A stretch of DNA of 64,000 nt from Terriglobales bacterium (GCA_035567895.1 DATMPC010000058.1:62001-126000), one strand, 5' to 3'; counted from the first letter of the stretch, positions 18,102-27,742 are shown. Numbers and translations are program-made. The notes: generated by a model from the letters alone, not told the origin.

Positions 18102-18488
18102 GTGGCGATAAAGATTCTTGTTGTCGATGATGAACGTTCCATCGCCGACAGTGTGGCAGAAATCGTTGGTGGCGCCGGATATGAGGCAGTAGCTGCGTAT
18201 TCCGGAGCCGACGCTCTCGCCAAGGCCTCGGACTTTTGCCCAAATATCCTGCTCACTGATGTGCTCATGCCTGGAAAGAACGGTTTTGACTTGGCATTAG
18301 AGATTAAACAGTTGTGTCCAGGTGCGCGCCTACTCCTGTTCTCAGGGCAAGCCAGCACTGCACAGCTCGCTTCCGACTATGGCCCGATATTCACTAGTCG
18401 CGGATATCGATTCGAGCTGCTACCTAAGCCCCTGCATCCAGCATCTCTATTAAAGAAGTTGGAAGAGACGCTCATGCATGCCGCTTAG
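18102..18488 (+). CDS. Single-domain response regulator
   Basis: 128 residues from GTG 18102 with a GGAGGAG box upstream. Receiver motifs: acidic pair in ILVVDDE, phosphoacceptor Asp in LLTDVLMPG, Ser in LLFSGQA and Lys in LLPKPLHP. There is no output domain. It is a clear paralogue of the receiver at 20191: both carry SIADS.AEI, LFSGQA.T and FELLPKPLHP..LLKKL. It lies ahead of a PAS-PAS histidine kinase, likely in the same transcription unit. Confidence 0.88.
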   Translation: MAIKILVVDDERSIADSVAEIVGGAGYEAVAAYSGADALAKASDFCPNILLTDVLMPGKNGFDLALEIKQLCPGARLLLFSGQASTAQLASDYGPIFTSRGYRFELLPKPLHPASLLKKLEETLMHAA

Positions 18489-18616
18489 AAATTAGAGCCT
18501 CCTGAGCCTCAACCGGCAAGAGTGGCAACTCTCTCTCGCTGGGGTGCATCATTCTTTGGTGGCCGTTTCTCCCCCAACGGCCTGCTGCTTCTTGGGATTC
18601 TGTCAAAGACAAAGTT

Positions 18617-20191
18617 GTGGGCGTTATCGAGTTTTTCTCCTCGCAGGTTCGTCAACCCGACGACGAATTCATGAACATGATGGCAGGTATCGGCATTCAG
18701 ATGGGTCAGGTCAGACATAGAGAACAGTTTGAGGACGCACGCACGAAATTGGCCGCGATTGTTGAGTCATCCGACGACGCGATCGTGAGCAAAGATTTGA
18801 ACGGAATCGTCACCAGCTGGAACGCAGCCGCTGAACGCATCTTCGGCTACAGCGGCGAGGAGATCATAGGGCGTTCGATCACGCTGCTCATCCCGCCGGA
18901 GTTGCAGGATGACGAGATCCTGATCCTCTCCAAGATCAGAGCGGGGGAAAGAATCGAACACTTTCAAACTGTGCGTCTGCACAAAAACGGGACGCGCGTC
19001 GACGTCTCGCTGACAGTTTCGCCGATAAAGAACAAACAGGGACGGATTATCGGCGCGGCAAAAATTGCTCGAGACATCACGCAACAGAAAAAGAGTGAAG
19101 AAGCTGCGTTCCGACTGGCAGCTATCGTGGAATCGTCCGATGATGCCATCGTCAGCAAGGACCTGAACGGAATCATCCAAAGCTGGAACAAGGGCGCCGA
19201 GCGGATCTTTGGCTACATGGCGCAGGAAATCGTTGGAAAGCCAATCACGACCATTATTCCTGCAGAACTCCAGGCGGAAGAAGTTCAAATCATCTCAAAA
19301 ATCAGGGCCGGAGAGAGGGTCGATCACTTTCAAACTCAGCGCGTCGCGAAGAACGGAGATCGGGTTGAGATTTCGCTCACGATTTCGCCGATCAAAGATC
19401 GGGACGGCAAAATCATCGGCGCGGCCAAAACTGCGCGAGATATCACGCAGCAGAGAAAGCTGGAGACCGCATTGCACACCAGCGAGAGGCTGGCATCTGT
19501 GGGCAGGCTGGCCGCCACAGTAGCGCACGAAATCAACAATCCTCTGGAAGCGATAACCAATTACATCTATTTGGCCAAACAGCACCCTGACCTCTCAGGG
19601 AAACTTAAACGCTATCTCGATTCTGCGGATCGTGAACTCGCCCGCGTCACGCATATTGCGCAGCAGACGCTCGGATTCTATCGCGACAATTCCCAACCGG
19701 TACCTCTCGTTATCGCCGATGTTATCGAAGACGTTCTCGCCATCTACGAGCGCAAGTTTGCGTACAAAGACCTGACTATTCAGCGAGACATTGAAAGTGG
19801 CCTTGCCGCTTGCACATTGCAGGGAGAACTCAAACAGATGTTGTCGAATCTGGTATCCAACGCAATTGATGCCTGCGACGAAGGCGGGAAAATTGTCATT
19901 CGCGCTCGCGAGTCCGAGGACTATCGATCGCATCGTCGGGGCATTCGAATCACCGTAGCCGACAATGGTGTTGGAATTTCAACTCAGGACAGTCTCAAAA
20001 TCTTTACCCCCTTCTTTAGCACGAAGAAGGAGGTCGGAACTGGCCTTGGGCTCTGGATCACGAGGGATCTCCTCAACAAGAGAGGCGGGCACATCCGTTT
20101 CCGCAGCAGCCAATCTGCTCGCTCAGGTACGGCAATGAGCATCTTTCTGCCGATGACGACGTCAATGACAAATTCGGGAGCCGCCGCCTAG
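18617..20191 (+). CDS. PAS-PAS sensor histidine kinase with truncated GAF remnant
   Basis: Up to 524 residues. Two PAS domains (about 42-160 and 165-283) are near-identical tandem copies (LAAIVESSDDAIVSKDLNG, then GAAK.ARDITQQ in each). HisKA follows, with VAHEINNPLEAI. The HATPase_c domain has N-box LVSNAIDACDEG, G1 DNGVGIS and G2 GTGLGLWITRDLL. The first 40 residues (VVGVIEFFSSQVRQPDDEF, MAGIGIQMGQ) are the end of a GAF domain whose first part is absent; in-frame sequence upstream reaches a stop at 18503. The start is uncertain: GTG 18617 and ATG 18671 both lack a Shine-Dalgarno. No membrane segments, so a cytoplasmic sensor. Confidence 0.85.
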   Translation: MGVIEFFSSQVRQPDDEFMNMMAGIGIQMGQVRHREQFEDARTKLAAIVESSDDAIVSKDLNGIVTSWNAAAERIFGYSGEEIIGRSITLLIPPELQDDEILILSKIRAGERIEHFQTVRLHKNGTRVDVSLTVSPIKNKQGRIIGAAKIARDITQQKKSEEAAFRLAAIVESSDDAIVSKDLNGIIQSWNKGAERIFGYMAQEIVGKPITTIIPAELQAEEVQIISKIRAGERVDHFQTQRVAKNGDRVEISLTISPIKDRDGKIIGAAKTARDITQQRKLETALHTSERLASVGRLAATVAHEINNPLEAITNYIYLAKQHPDLSGKLKRYLDSADRELARVTHIAQQTLGFYRDNSQPVPLVIADVIEDVLAIYERKFAYKDLTIQRDIESGLAACTLQGELKQMLSNLVSNAIDACDEGGKIVIRARESEDYRSHRRGIRITVADNGVGISTQDSLKIFTPFFSTKKEVGTGLGLWITRDLLNKRGGHIRFRSSQSARSGTAMSIFLPMTTSMTNSGAAA

Positions 20192-20661
20192 TGATTGGAA
20201 CGATCGTTAGTTCTTCTTCCTTAGTGCCCTCTTTCTCCGAAACCCCGACGCTCTTTTTCAGTGCAGAAGTCGAATCGCAGTCTAGGTCGGTCAACGCCAA
20301 GGTCCAGTCTCGGCGTATTCTCGTAATCGATGACGAGGCCTCGATCGCAGATAGCTTGGCCGAGATTCTGACGTCGCACGGCTTCGAGGCACGTGCATTT
20401 TATGCGGGTCAGAAGGCTGTTGATTATGCCCGTGAGCAATGTCCGGATATCGTTTTATCCGACGTTGTGATGCCCAAACTAAACGGCGTCGACACAGTTC
20501 TTGCTCTACGTGAGATATGTCCGTCGATCCGCATCTTCCTCTTTTCCGGGCAGGCCGGCACTGGGAACATCTTGCAGCGCGCGCGTGCAAACGGCCATGA
20601 ATTCGAACTGCTTCCCAAACCCCTGCACCCGGACAAGCTGCTGAAGAAGTTGCGTTCTTAG
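20191..20661 (+). CDS. Single-domain response regulator
   Basis: 156 residues. GTG 20191 overlaps the last base of the kinase stop codon, implying coupled translation and partnership. An unusual N-terminal extension of about 40 residues (Ser/Val-rich, no clear fold) precedes a receiver: ILVIDDE, phosphoacceptor Asp in VLSDVVMPK, Ser in LFSGQAG and Lys in LLPKPLHP. A paralogue lies on the other side of the kinase (18102). An internal start nearer the receiver is possible. There is no DNA-binding domain. Confidence 0.87.
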   Translation: MIGTIVSSSSLVPSFSETPTLFFSAEVESQSRSVNAKVQSRRILVIDDEASIADSLAEILTSHGFEARAFYAGQKAVDYAREQCPDIVLSDVVMPKLNGVDTVLALREICPSIRIFLFSGQAGTGNILQRARANGHEFELLPKPLHPDKLLKKLRS

Positions 20662-20750
20662 GAGTTTGTGGATTACCCACTCCCCGTTGAAGCCAATGCC
20701 CGTCCTTGGGTTTGTCTTTGAGATTCCTGAACCTAGTCGAGTAGCTCAGT

Positions 20751-21404
20751 CTATGGGTGGAGCAGCCCGTCCGAGAGTTGCCGCGCTTTGAGTGCGAGGT
20801 TGTGAGCACGCTCCAGATCCTGGTCTTTTAGCGCCGACTTGGCTTGGTTAATGTAACTGCGGATCTGTGACACGATGTTCAGCTCATCATTGGTCAGGGT
20901 GCGATTTAGGTTGCGCAGATTCTGTTCGGTGGAATCGAGCAGCTGAGTCGTCGTCTGCTGCGCTTTTGAGGCCGCCGCCTGTGACATGTCCGGCGAAATC
21001 TGTCCCACTCCCGGCTCCGGTGGGGGCGATGCCTTCGCAACTGTAGGGTTGGTAGCTGGGGGCGTTGTCGGCGGTGTTTTCTTATCTGTAGCTGGGGCTG
21101 TGGCCTGCTTCTGCCCGTTGGTGGCCGTACTCTTCCGCCGTTTGATCGGCGACGGTTTTTGAGGTTTGGTCTCAGGAGTCGGTGTCGGGGTCGTCGTAGC
21201 TGGTGGCTCAGTGGTTGGAGCGGTAGTCTCCGGGGCAGGAGTGGGCGCTGTCTGGGGCTGCTGCTGTGGAGCGGGTTCAGTAACGGTCGGCGCTTGAGCC
21301 TGGGCCGGCGGCACTTGCGGCTGCTTCTTCTTGCATCCCGAGAGCAGCAAGAGGGCGATCGCCAGCGCGATCATGCAGGAGCGCGAATAAAGAGGAGATT
21401 GCAT
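20751..21404 (-). CDS. Predicted lipoprotein with Pro/Thr-rich linker
   Basis: 217 residues. The signal peptide ends in the lipobox LLSGC (Cys24). Residues about 25-130 are a low-complexity Pro/Ala/Thr/Gln linker with a Lys/Arg patch (PIKRRKS), suggesting a cell-wall-spanning or surface tether. The C-terminal 75 residues are helical (LLDSTEQNLRNLNRTLTND, IRSYINQAKSALKDQDLER), the region resembling one TPR-like hairpin. It starts 2 bases after the sensor kinase gene and is probably the last gene of the NtrC/kinase operon. Function unknown. Confidence 0.8.
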   Translation of the reverse strand: MQSPLYSRSCMIALAIALLLLSGCKKKQPQVPPAQAQAPTVTEPAPQQQPQTAPTPAPETTAPTTEPPATTTPTPTPETKPQKPSPIKRRKSTATNGQKQATAPATDKKTPPTTPPATNPTVAKASPPPEPGVGQISPDMSQAAASKAQQTTTQLLDSTEQNLRNLNRTLTNDELNIVSQIRSYINQAKSALKDQDLERAHNLALKARQLSDGLLHP

Positions 21405-21406
21405 GC

Positions 21407-23278
21407 TTATGACTGTGCCACCAGATCGCGCTGCTGTCCCTGCTCGGAGCTAACTAACGGGAGATTTAGGTAAAACGTTGTGCCTTCACCGCTGCGGGTA
21501 TCGAAGTGCACTGATCCATTATGCAACTGGAGGATGCGATACGTCATCGCCAGACCGATGCCGCTGCCACTTTTTTTGGTGGTGAAGTAAAGGTTGAAGA
21601 TCTTGTCGCGGATCGCCGGCGCTATGCCCGGACCTGTGTCCTGGATCTCAAGTTGAGCTTCACCATCGGAGCGCAGAGTTCGGAGCGTGAGGGTTCCTCC
21701 ATTTTCCATTGCCTGCGCTCCATTGATCACGATATTGAGCAGCGCTTGCTTCATCAAGTCGATATCAACCTTAGCCGGCAGTGGCTCGGCGCCTATTTCG
21801 GTTTCGACGTGTACTCCCTGACGCTCGCAATCTGGTTTTGCGACGAACGCAACTTGCTCGACCAATGTGCGAAGGTCTGTCTCGGCCAGCCGCAGGTCCA
21901 CCGGGCGCGTGAAGTCCACGAGAGTTTGAACTACGCGGTCGAGCCTTTGAATTTCCGCGCCGATAACATCCATATGTCTTTGCGTGTCGGCATCGGGTTC
22001 ATGCAGCTTATTGCGCAGAATCTCCAAATGCACAACGATGGAGTTGATCGGATTCTTCACTTCGTGGGCCACGCCAGAGGTCAGCTTGCCGATGTTGGCC
22101 ATACGGCGGGAAACTTCGATCTCGCCTTCGATCTTACGCACCGACTCCATGTCGCGCATGGTGAGCAGCCCGCCCAATTGCTGGCCGTCCTCCTCGATGA
22201 AATCCAGTGAGACCTGCACCTCAGTGCCATTGTCGCCGGTCATCTCTCGCATGTTCATGGGCTCGTGGGCGGCGAAAGCATTCAACACGGCGCGACCAAG
22301 CTGGGTGTGGCGCGAAAAAATCTGCTCTGCATAACTTCCCAACATTTCCGCACGAGGCTTGCCGAGAAACGACTCGATCGAGGCGCTTACTAGGACAGCG
22401 CGCTGGTCTTGTGTGAACAGCATCAGACCATCCTGAAGATTGGCCATGATTTGATCGACGTTCTCCTGCAGCGCCGTAAAGACCTCGTTCACCGTGCGCA
22501 TCTGCCTTCCAATGCGTTCAATCTTCGAGCTGACGTTGCCGTATTCGTCGGTTCGAGTGAGTTCGGTCGGAGGTGCCGTCACGATTGCGCCTGCGCTCAT
22601 CTCATCCAGGCGGCGCGAGATCGCGGCCAGCGGACGAAGCGCGAAGTTCGAGAGTCCCGCAGCGAGGATCAATGTGACCAGAATTGCGATGGCGGAAAAC
22701 GTTAGAGCGCGGTTCAAAGAGTCTTGAAGCGTGTTCTTGATAAATACCGAAGAGATGCCAACCTGCGCCGACCCAAAAGGCTGGTTGTTGCGATCGAGCG
22801 GGATCTTGATGGCGTAGGTCTTAATCGGGCCGTAGACAAGTTGCAGTTGACGCCAGAAACGCGCACGCGCGAGCTCATGAAAGTCTGGCCGGTCGGGCAC
22901 CGGTTTGCCGACCAGAAGAAAGTCGCTATGGAGAATCGCGCGACCATCGGGTCCGACTACTGAAGCGTCACTGATGATCTTGGAATAGCCGATCTGAGAC
23001 TCAAGCAGATCGTTGAGTCCACCATCCATCTGCAGGCTCTCTTCGACGAAATCATTCACCTGCTTCTGATCCGAGGGATCGATTCGGGTAGCGTTGAGAT
23101 CCCGGTCGATCGCGCCGCGCGTGAAGTGCACAATCTGGTTGACCGCAAATTCGCCGTCACTTACACCGTCGTTGATTACGTGGTGAACAAGCTGCGCGAC
23201 GTAGATGGTCGAAAGCGTTACGACCACCGCAACCACCATCAGGCTGATTGCGATTACCAACTTGGTCTTTAGTCGCAT
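21407..23278 (-). CDS. Membrane sensor histidine kinase (NtrB/ZraS-like)
   Basis: 623 residues. Membrane segments at about 7-29 and 193-215 flank an extracytoplasmic sensor of about 160 residues. A HAMP domain (LRPLAAISRRLDEMSAG), a coiled coil and a PAS-like domain (about 275-385) follow. HisKA has the H-box GVAHEVKNPINSIVVHLEIL. HATPase_c has N-box NIVINGAQAMENGG, G1 DTGPGIAP and G2 GSGIGLAMTYRIL. The downstream position to an NtrC-type regulator (38-base gap) makes that the likely partner. The signal is unknown. Confidence 0.92.
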   Translation of the reverse strand: MRLKTKLVIAISLMVVAVVVTLSTIYVAQLVHHVINDGVSDGEFAVNQIVHFTRGAIDRDLNATRIDPSDQKQVNDFVEESLQMDGGLNDLLESQIGYSKIISDASVVGPDGRAILHSDFLLVGKPVPDRPDFHELARARFWRQLQLVYGPIKTYAIKIPLDRNNQPFGSAQVGISSVFIKNTLQDSLNRALTFSAIAILVTLILAAGLSNFALRPLAAISRRLDEMSAGAIVTAPPTELTRTDEYGNVSSKIERIGRQMRTVNEVFTALQENVDQIMANLQDGLMLFTQDQRAVLVSASIESFLGKPRAEMLGSYAEQIFSRHTQLGRAVLNAFAAHEPMNMREMTGDNGTEVQVSLDFIEEDGQQLGGLLTMRDMESVRKIEGEIEVSRRMANIGKLTSGVAHEVKNPINSIVVHLEILRNKLHEPDADTQRHMDVIGAEIQRLDRVVQTLVDFTRPVDLRLAETDLRTLVEQVAFVAKPDCERQGVHVETEIGAEPLPAKVDIDLMKQALLNIVINGAQAMENGGTLTLRTLRSDGEAQLEIQDTGPGIAPAIRDKIFNLYFTTKKSGSGIGLAMTYRILQLHNGSVHFDTRSGEGTTFYLNLPLVSSEQGQQRDLVAQS

Positions 23279-23316
23279 TGGACTTCACAACTTCCGGTCA
23301 GAGCGCGCGCGGAGAG

Positions 23317-24711
23317 CTACTGGCTGGCAGCTTCCACCGCACTGCTGCCGTTGGAACCGTACTCCTTCAGTTTGTTGTGCAGAGTCTTCAGGCTGATGCC
23401 CAAAATCTCTGCTGCCCGTGTCTTGTTGTTGCTTGTGCTAGCCAGTGTACGCAAAATCAACTGCTTTTCCGCTTCTTCGACGGTTGTTCCCACGCCGAGA
23501 TGTATTGCGTTGGGATCCATCTCTGCGGTCCTCACCTGCGCTGTACCGAATCCGGGCGGTAACTGCTTCATCTCCACTACTCTGCCGCTCGCCAGGATCA
23601 CGGCGCGCTCGATCGTGTTTCTCAGCTCGCGGACATTTCCTGGCCAACTGTAACTTTGAAACGTTTTCATTACGGACTCATCAACCGCAGATACATCCGT
23701 GCCATGCTTCTCGTTCAGATCATTCAGTAACGCTTCGATCAGATCAGGCAAATCCTCTTTGTGTTCGCGCAGTGGGGGCATGTGAATGTTGAACACATTG
23801 AGCCGATAGTAAAGATCGTTCCTCAACTGGCCCGCTGCAACCGCCTCTTCTGGAACTTTGTTGGTTGCCGCCAACACACGAACATTCGCTTCAGTCTCAG
23901 CTTTGCTGCCCAGGCGCCGGAACTTTTTGTCTTCCAGGACACGTAGCAGTTTGGCTTGCGTGGCAATGGGCATCTCGCCGATTTCATCCAGGAGCAGCGT
24001 GCCTTCTTCCGCAAGCTCGAAACATCCGGCCCGCCGCTCGAGAGCTCCAGTGAAAGCTCCTTTTTCGTGACCGAAGATCTCGCTCTCGATGAGCGTTTCC
24101 GGAATCGCCGAGCAGTTGATTGCGATGAAAGGCTTCGCCTTTCGCGAACTTAGATCATGCAGAGTGCGCGCGACTACCTCTTTTCCCGTTCCACTCTCAC
24201 CCGTAATGAGAATCGACGCCGTGGTAGGAGCGACGCGCTCAACCAATGCGAAGATCTCCTGCATCTTCTTTGATTTCCCCACCAAGCGGCCGAGTACACC
24301 GGAATTGCGCAGGTTCCTGCGAGTAACTTCGAGCTCGCGCTCGGTATCCTGGAGCAAGGACGCATTCTGCAGAATCGCCTTCAGACGCTTGAAATCGAGT
24401 GGCTTCGTAATGTAGTCGTACGCTCCCATCTTCATCGCTTCTACCGCCGCGGATATTTCAGCATTGGCGGTAACCACGACTACTTTGAGCTCCTGGGGCT
24501 GTTCGGCCAGCCTTTGAATCAGTTCCATGCCATCCATACGTGGCATGGCCAGATCGGTCACTACGATGGAGGGAGACCACGTAATGACCTTGTCCAAGGC
24601 CTCAAGTCCATCTTTGGCCATTTCTGTGCGGTAGCCCCATGAAGCCACCAATTCAGCGACGCCTGTGCGTGCAGGCTCTTCATCATCAACGATCAGTACT
24701 TTCTCGGGCAT
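23317..24711 (-). CDS. NtrC-family sigma54-dependent response regulator
   Basis: 464 residues from ATG 24711; TTG 24735 would add eight residues, and neither start has a strong Shine-Dalgarno. The receiver (LIVDDEEPA, Asp in VVTDLAMPR, Lys in ITKPLDF) is followed by a AAA+ domain with Walker A GESGTGKE, the sigma54-contact loop GAFTGA, Walker B LLLDEIGEM and the arginine-finger region. A Fis-type helix-turn-helix ends the protein (KTRAAEILGISLKTLHNKL). It is a complete activator of sigma54 promoters and heads an operon with the sensor kinase and a lipoprotein. Confidence 0.93.
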   Translation of the reverse strand: MPEKVLIVDDEEPARTGVAELVASWGYRTEMAKDGLEALDKVITWSPSIVVTDLAMPRMDGMELIQRLAEQPQELKVVVVTANAEISAAVEAMKMGAYDYITKPLDFKRLKAILQNASLLQDTERELEVTRRNLRNSGVLGRLVGKSKKMQEIFALVERVAPTTASILITGESGTGKEVVARTLHDLSSRKAKPFIAINCSAIPETLIESEIFGHEKGAFTGALERRAGCFELAEEGTLLLDEIGEMPIATQAKLLRVLEDKKFRRLGSKAETEANVRVLAATNKVPEEAVAAGQLRNDLYYRLNVFNIHMPPLREHKEDLPDLIEALLNDLNEKHGTDVSAVDESVMKTFQSYSWPGNVRELRNTIERAVILASGRVVEMKQLPPGFGTAQVRTAEMDPNAIHLGVGTTVEEAEKQLILRTLASTSNNKTRAAEILGISLKTLHNKLKEYGSNGSSAVEAASQ

Positions 24712-24993
24712 GCGAAAAGGGCTAAAAGCATTCAATTCCCAGCTTTCAGCGTTTTACAGGCTTCAGTGTACAAGCTATCATCCAGCTCTGCTGCCCGCAG
24801 GGGGAACTCGATTGACGACCGTCATTTAGCTTCGAAAACTAGCTTCGAAAACTGATGCCTTACAAACTTGAGATGCAGAACCGCTGGCTTAAAGGTCATT
24901 CCTTGGTTGCGGCTTGGCTCTCCGGGCAGCAGAACAACTCTGAAATGCATCCTAAGCTGTTGACGTAAATAGCTGCTCTATCCTGGATGGGTG

Positions 24994-26010
24994 ATGCGTT
25001 TTTCCAAAGCTGCCGTTTTGCTGATGATGTTGCCGCTGTCTCTATTTGCGGCCAAGTTGCGCCAGATTGCCGTGCTGGATATCTCCGGCCGTCCAGGTTT
25101 TGAGACGCTCGCCTTTGCCAAGGGTTACTTAGTGATGGCTCACGACGGGGCTGCAAAGGTCGATATCTTTGATCCTGCCAAGCGGCGGTTTGTCGCGGAA
25201 ATTTCCGGCATCGTGAGCCCCCGCGGCGTAGCGGTTGACGACGCGAGCGGACGCGTTTACATCGCCGACGCTGGTACCAATTCAATCGACGTGATTAACA
25301 GCAGCAACTGGCAGGTGGAGGAACGCATTTCGCTTAGCCGAGCGCCGGAAAATTTGCTCCTTCTCCCCGGCACGACGAACATCGTAGCGACTAATCCTTA
25401 CGACCGTTCGCTCACGCTGGTAAGCCGGCAGATCAATCGCGAAATGCAGATCGTCAATATCGGCGGCGATCCCGATCTGATGGCGTACGATCCGATTCGG
25501 AACGCTATCTTCGTTACGGTGGAAGATCAAAATGCGGTGGTCGCATATCCGGCATCCCTGGAACGCGACGCTAAGCCGCTGCACACGATCAAGTTGAAGG
25601 CTTCTCAACCAACGGGAATCATCCTGATTCCTACAACGCGCACGTTGTTCGTGGCCGTACGATTCGCGGTTCTCGCTCTCGACGCTGATTCCGGAGCCGA
25701 ACTGAGCCGCATACCTGTGGCCGCTGGCACGGATCGCTTATGGCTGGATTCCCCTGGAAACACCCTCTATGCCGCATCGAGCGATGGCACTGTTACGACG
25801 ATGCGAGTCAATGGCCGCCAGCTGCAGTACGACAGTGAATTGAAAACAGACGTAAAAGGCCATAGCCTAGCCTTCGATCCAGAGCGGAAACTGATCTATG
25901 TTCCTGGTGGCAGCGAGGGCAGGTCGAAGATGGTTATCCTCAAGCAGTTCGGTGCTTTGCCGATGGTCTCTGAAGAAGTAGCCACTGCGGCCGTGTCGGG
26001 AACCCACTAG
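24994..26010 (+). CDS. Secreted beta-propeller (YVTN/NHL-type) protein
   Basis: 338 residues from ATG 24994 (GTG 24991 directly before is an alternative). A short signal peptide ends near LSLFAAK. The mature chain consists of repeating blade motifs such as GRVYIADAGTNSIDVI, NAIFVTVEDQNAVVAY and NTLYAASSDGTVTTM, giving a six- or seven-bladed propeller. Such exported propellers serve as binding or scaffold proteins; no catalytic residues are recognisable. Transcribed alone; no linked partner. Confidence 0.8.
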   Translation: MRFSKAAVLLMMLPLSLFAAKLRQIAVLDISGRPGFETLAFAKGYLVMAHDGAAKVDIFDPAKRRFVAEISGIVSPRGVAVDDASGRVYIADAGTNSIDVINSSNWQVEERISLSRAPENLLLLPGTTNIVATNPYDRSLTLVSRQINREMQIVNIGGDPDLMAYDPIRNAIFVTVEDQNAVVAYPASLERDAKPLHTIKLKASQPTGIILIPTTRTLFVAVRFAVLALDADSGAELSRIPVAAGTDRLWLDSPGNTLYAASSDGTVTTMRVNGRQLQYDSELKTDVKGHSLAFDPERKLIYVPGGSEGRSKMVILKQFGALPMVSEEVATAAVSGTH

Positions 26011-26183
26011 CCGCTGAGCATCAGATCCCAGAACTGAACGCGTCTTAAGCGTTCCTCACAAATTGTTTCTGTCATCACATCGGCTGTGAAGGTCAGAATT
26101 CCTACGCGAAGAAACATCGAGCAGCTACAGCTACAATGCAAGGTTCATCCCGGGGCCGCAAAGTCCTCAACAGGAGGTCTGCC

Positions 26184-26993
26184 ATGTCCGCGATTATCGA
26201 ATCAGCGCAAAAGACGTTGATTAACTACCGTACCGACGCCGGCATTGCCATTCTCGAAATCAACGATCCGCCAGCGAATACTTATACGTACGAGATGAAC
26301 CGGCAGCTCGACGAAGGCATTCTGCGGGCGCGAATGGATCAGGATGTGTACGTGATCGTGCTCACCGGGGCCGGAGACAAATTCTTCTCGGCCGGCGCCA
26401 ACATCAACATGCTCACTAGCGTCGACCCGACTTACAAGTACTATTTCTGCCTGCATGCGAACGAGACCTTGCTGAGATTGGAGAACACGCCGAAATTGGT
26501 GATTGCTGCGATCAATGGACACTGCGTCGGCGGTGGCCTTGAGATCGCGATGGCGGCGGATATTCGAATCGCGCGGAAGGACGCTGGCAAAATCGGTCTT
26601 CCCGAAGTGAACCTTGGAGTCCTGCCCGGCACAGGCGGAACGCAGCGACTGTCTCGGCTCGTGGGAAAATCGAAGGCCATTGAACTAATGGCATTGGGAA
26701 AGACGTTCATGTTTGCCGAAGCCAAGGAACTCGGTATCGTGAACGACGTCTTCGAGCGCGAAAACTTCATGCCAAATGTGCTCGAATATGCCCGTCAGTT
26801 CTGTCCTCCGAACAAGGCAGCGCTGGCTGTTGGTCGCATCAAGCGCGCGGTGCAGAGCGGGTGGGAGATACCGATCGAATCGGGCCTGGCTTTGGAGCGC
26901 GAGAACCAGCAACTTCTTTTCGAGAGTGACGACGCTAAAGAAGGACTCAACGCTTACATCGAGAAGCGTTCCGCAGTCTTCACCGCCAAATGA
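26184..26993 (+). CDS. Enoyl-CoA hydratase/isomerase (crotonase family)
   Basis: 269 residues from ATG 26184, set by AGGAGG 7 bases upstream (an upstream ATG at 26136 lacks one). Crotonase features: oxyanion-hole motif FFSAGANINML, second motif NGHCVGGGLEIAMAADIRI and the two acidic positions of true hydratases, in GGLEIA and LPEVNLGVLPGTGG. It should add water to a trans-2-enoyl-CoA or a related substrate. The stop overlaps the start of the CoA-transferase beta gene (ATGA), so the two are co-translated. It is the first gene of a CoA-thioester module. Confidence 0.9.
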   Translation: MSAIIESAQKTLINYRTDAGIAILEINDPPANTYTYEMNRQLDEGILRARMDQDVYVIVLTGAGDKFFSAGANINMLTSVDPTYKYYFCLHANETLLRLENTPKLVIAAINGHCVGGGLEIAMAADIRIARKDAGKIGLPEVNLGVLPGTGGTQRLSRLVGKSKAIELMALGKTFMFAEAKELGIVNDVFERENFMPNVLEYARQFCPPNKAALAVGRIKRAVQSGWEIPIESGLALERENQQLLFESDDAKEGLNAYIEKRSAVFTAK

Positions 26994-27742
26994 GCTATAC
27001 GCTCGGCGAACTGATGGTTGCAGCGACCGCGCGCGAGATTCGCGATCGAGAAGTCGTCTTCGTCGGTATGCGCTTGCCGCTTATTGCGTTTGTAGTGGCC
27101 AAGCACACTCATGCGCCGAATTGCGTAGGGCTGTTCGAGAACGGAGTAATCCGCACCCAACCTGCGCCAGAATTGATCTACACGATGGCGGATCCGCCGA
27201 ATCTGTTGAACGCTACGCAATGTCTGGACATGCTTGGTGTGATGAGTCTGCTTCAGTCTGGCCGCGTTGATCTCGGATTTCTGGGTGCTGCTGAAGTGGA
27301 TCGTTTCGGGAATCTTAATTCCACACAGGTTCAGGGTAAACAGGGAATCGTGCGCCTGCCGGGCTCTGGAGGCGCATGCGATATCGCGTCGCTGGCGCAT
27401 CGCTTTGTCGCCATGATCGACCATGAGAAGCATCGTCTGCCGGAGCGCGTGTCCTACATCACGAGTCCCGGTAATGGGAATGGAGCCGGATTCCGCAAGC
27501 GCGCTGGCCTTCCGCGTGGCGGTCCTTCAGCAGTGATCACGACTAAAGCAGTACTTCGCTTCGGTGAAGACGGCGAGGCATACTTGCATTCGCATCACCC
27601 GGACGTGGCAATCGATAACGTGATTGCCGCGACGGGATGGAAGCTTCGAGTGCCCCAAGACGTAGGTGAAACGCGACCGCCCACAGCGGCAGAGCTCAAA
27701 TCAATTCGTGAGTATGACAAAGAGGGATTCTGGACCTCCTGA
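26990..27742 (+). CDS. CoA-transferase beta-type subunit (GctB/IpdB-like)
   Basis: 250 residues, starting inside the stop of the hydratase gene. The pattern MVAATAREIRDREVVFVGM, GAAEVDRFGNLNSTQVQG, LPGSGGACDIASLA and the end region PPTAAELKSIREYDKEGF matches the beta subunits of glutaconate-CoA-transferase-type enzymes and of the ring-opening hydrolase IpdAB. Glu50 in LFENG is a candidate for the catalytic Glu of the transferases (inference). The matching alpha-type subunit is not adjacent but at 29342. Either a CoA transfer or a C-C hydrolase role is possible. Confidence 0.82.
   Translation: MSYTLGELMVAATAREIRDREVVFVGMRLPLIAFVVAKHTHAPNCVGLFENGVIRTQPAPELIYTMADPPNLLNATQCLDMLGVMSLLQSGRVDLGFLGAAEVDRFGNLNSTQVQGKQGIVRLPGSGGACDIASLAHRFVAMIDHEKHRLPERVSYITSPGNGNGAGFRKRAGLPRGGPSAVITTKAVLRFGEDGEAYLHSHHPDVAIDNVIAATGWKLRVPQDVGETRPPTAAELKSIREYDKEGFWTS

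Noticed and set aside
21521-22210. 229-codon frame opposite the sensor kinase gene
   Set aside because: It is antisense to well-conserved HisKA/HATPase coding sequence and has no protein-family character; likewise other long antisense frames (e.g. 29327-30088, 43055-44008, 46030-46710).
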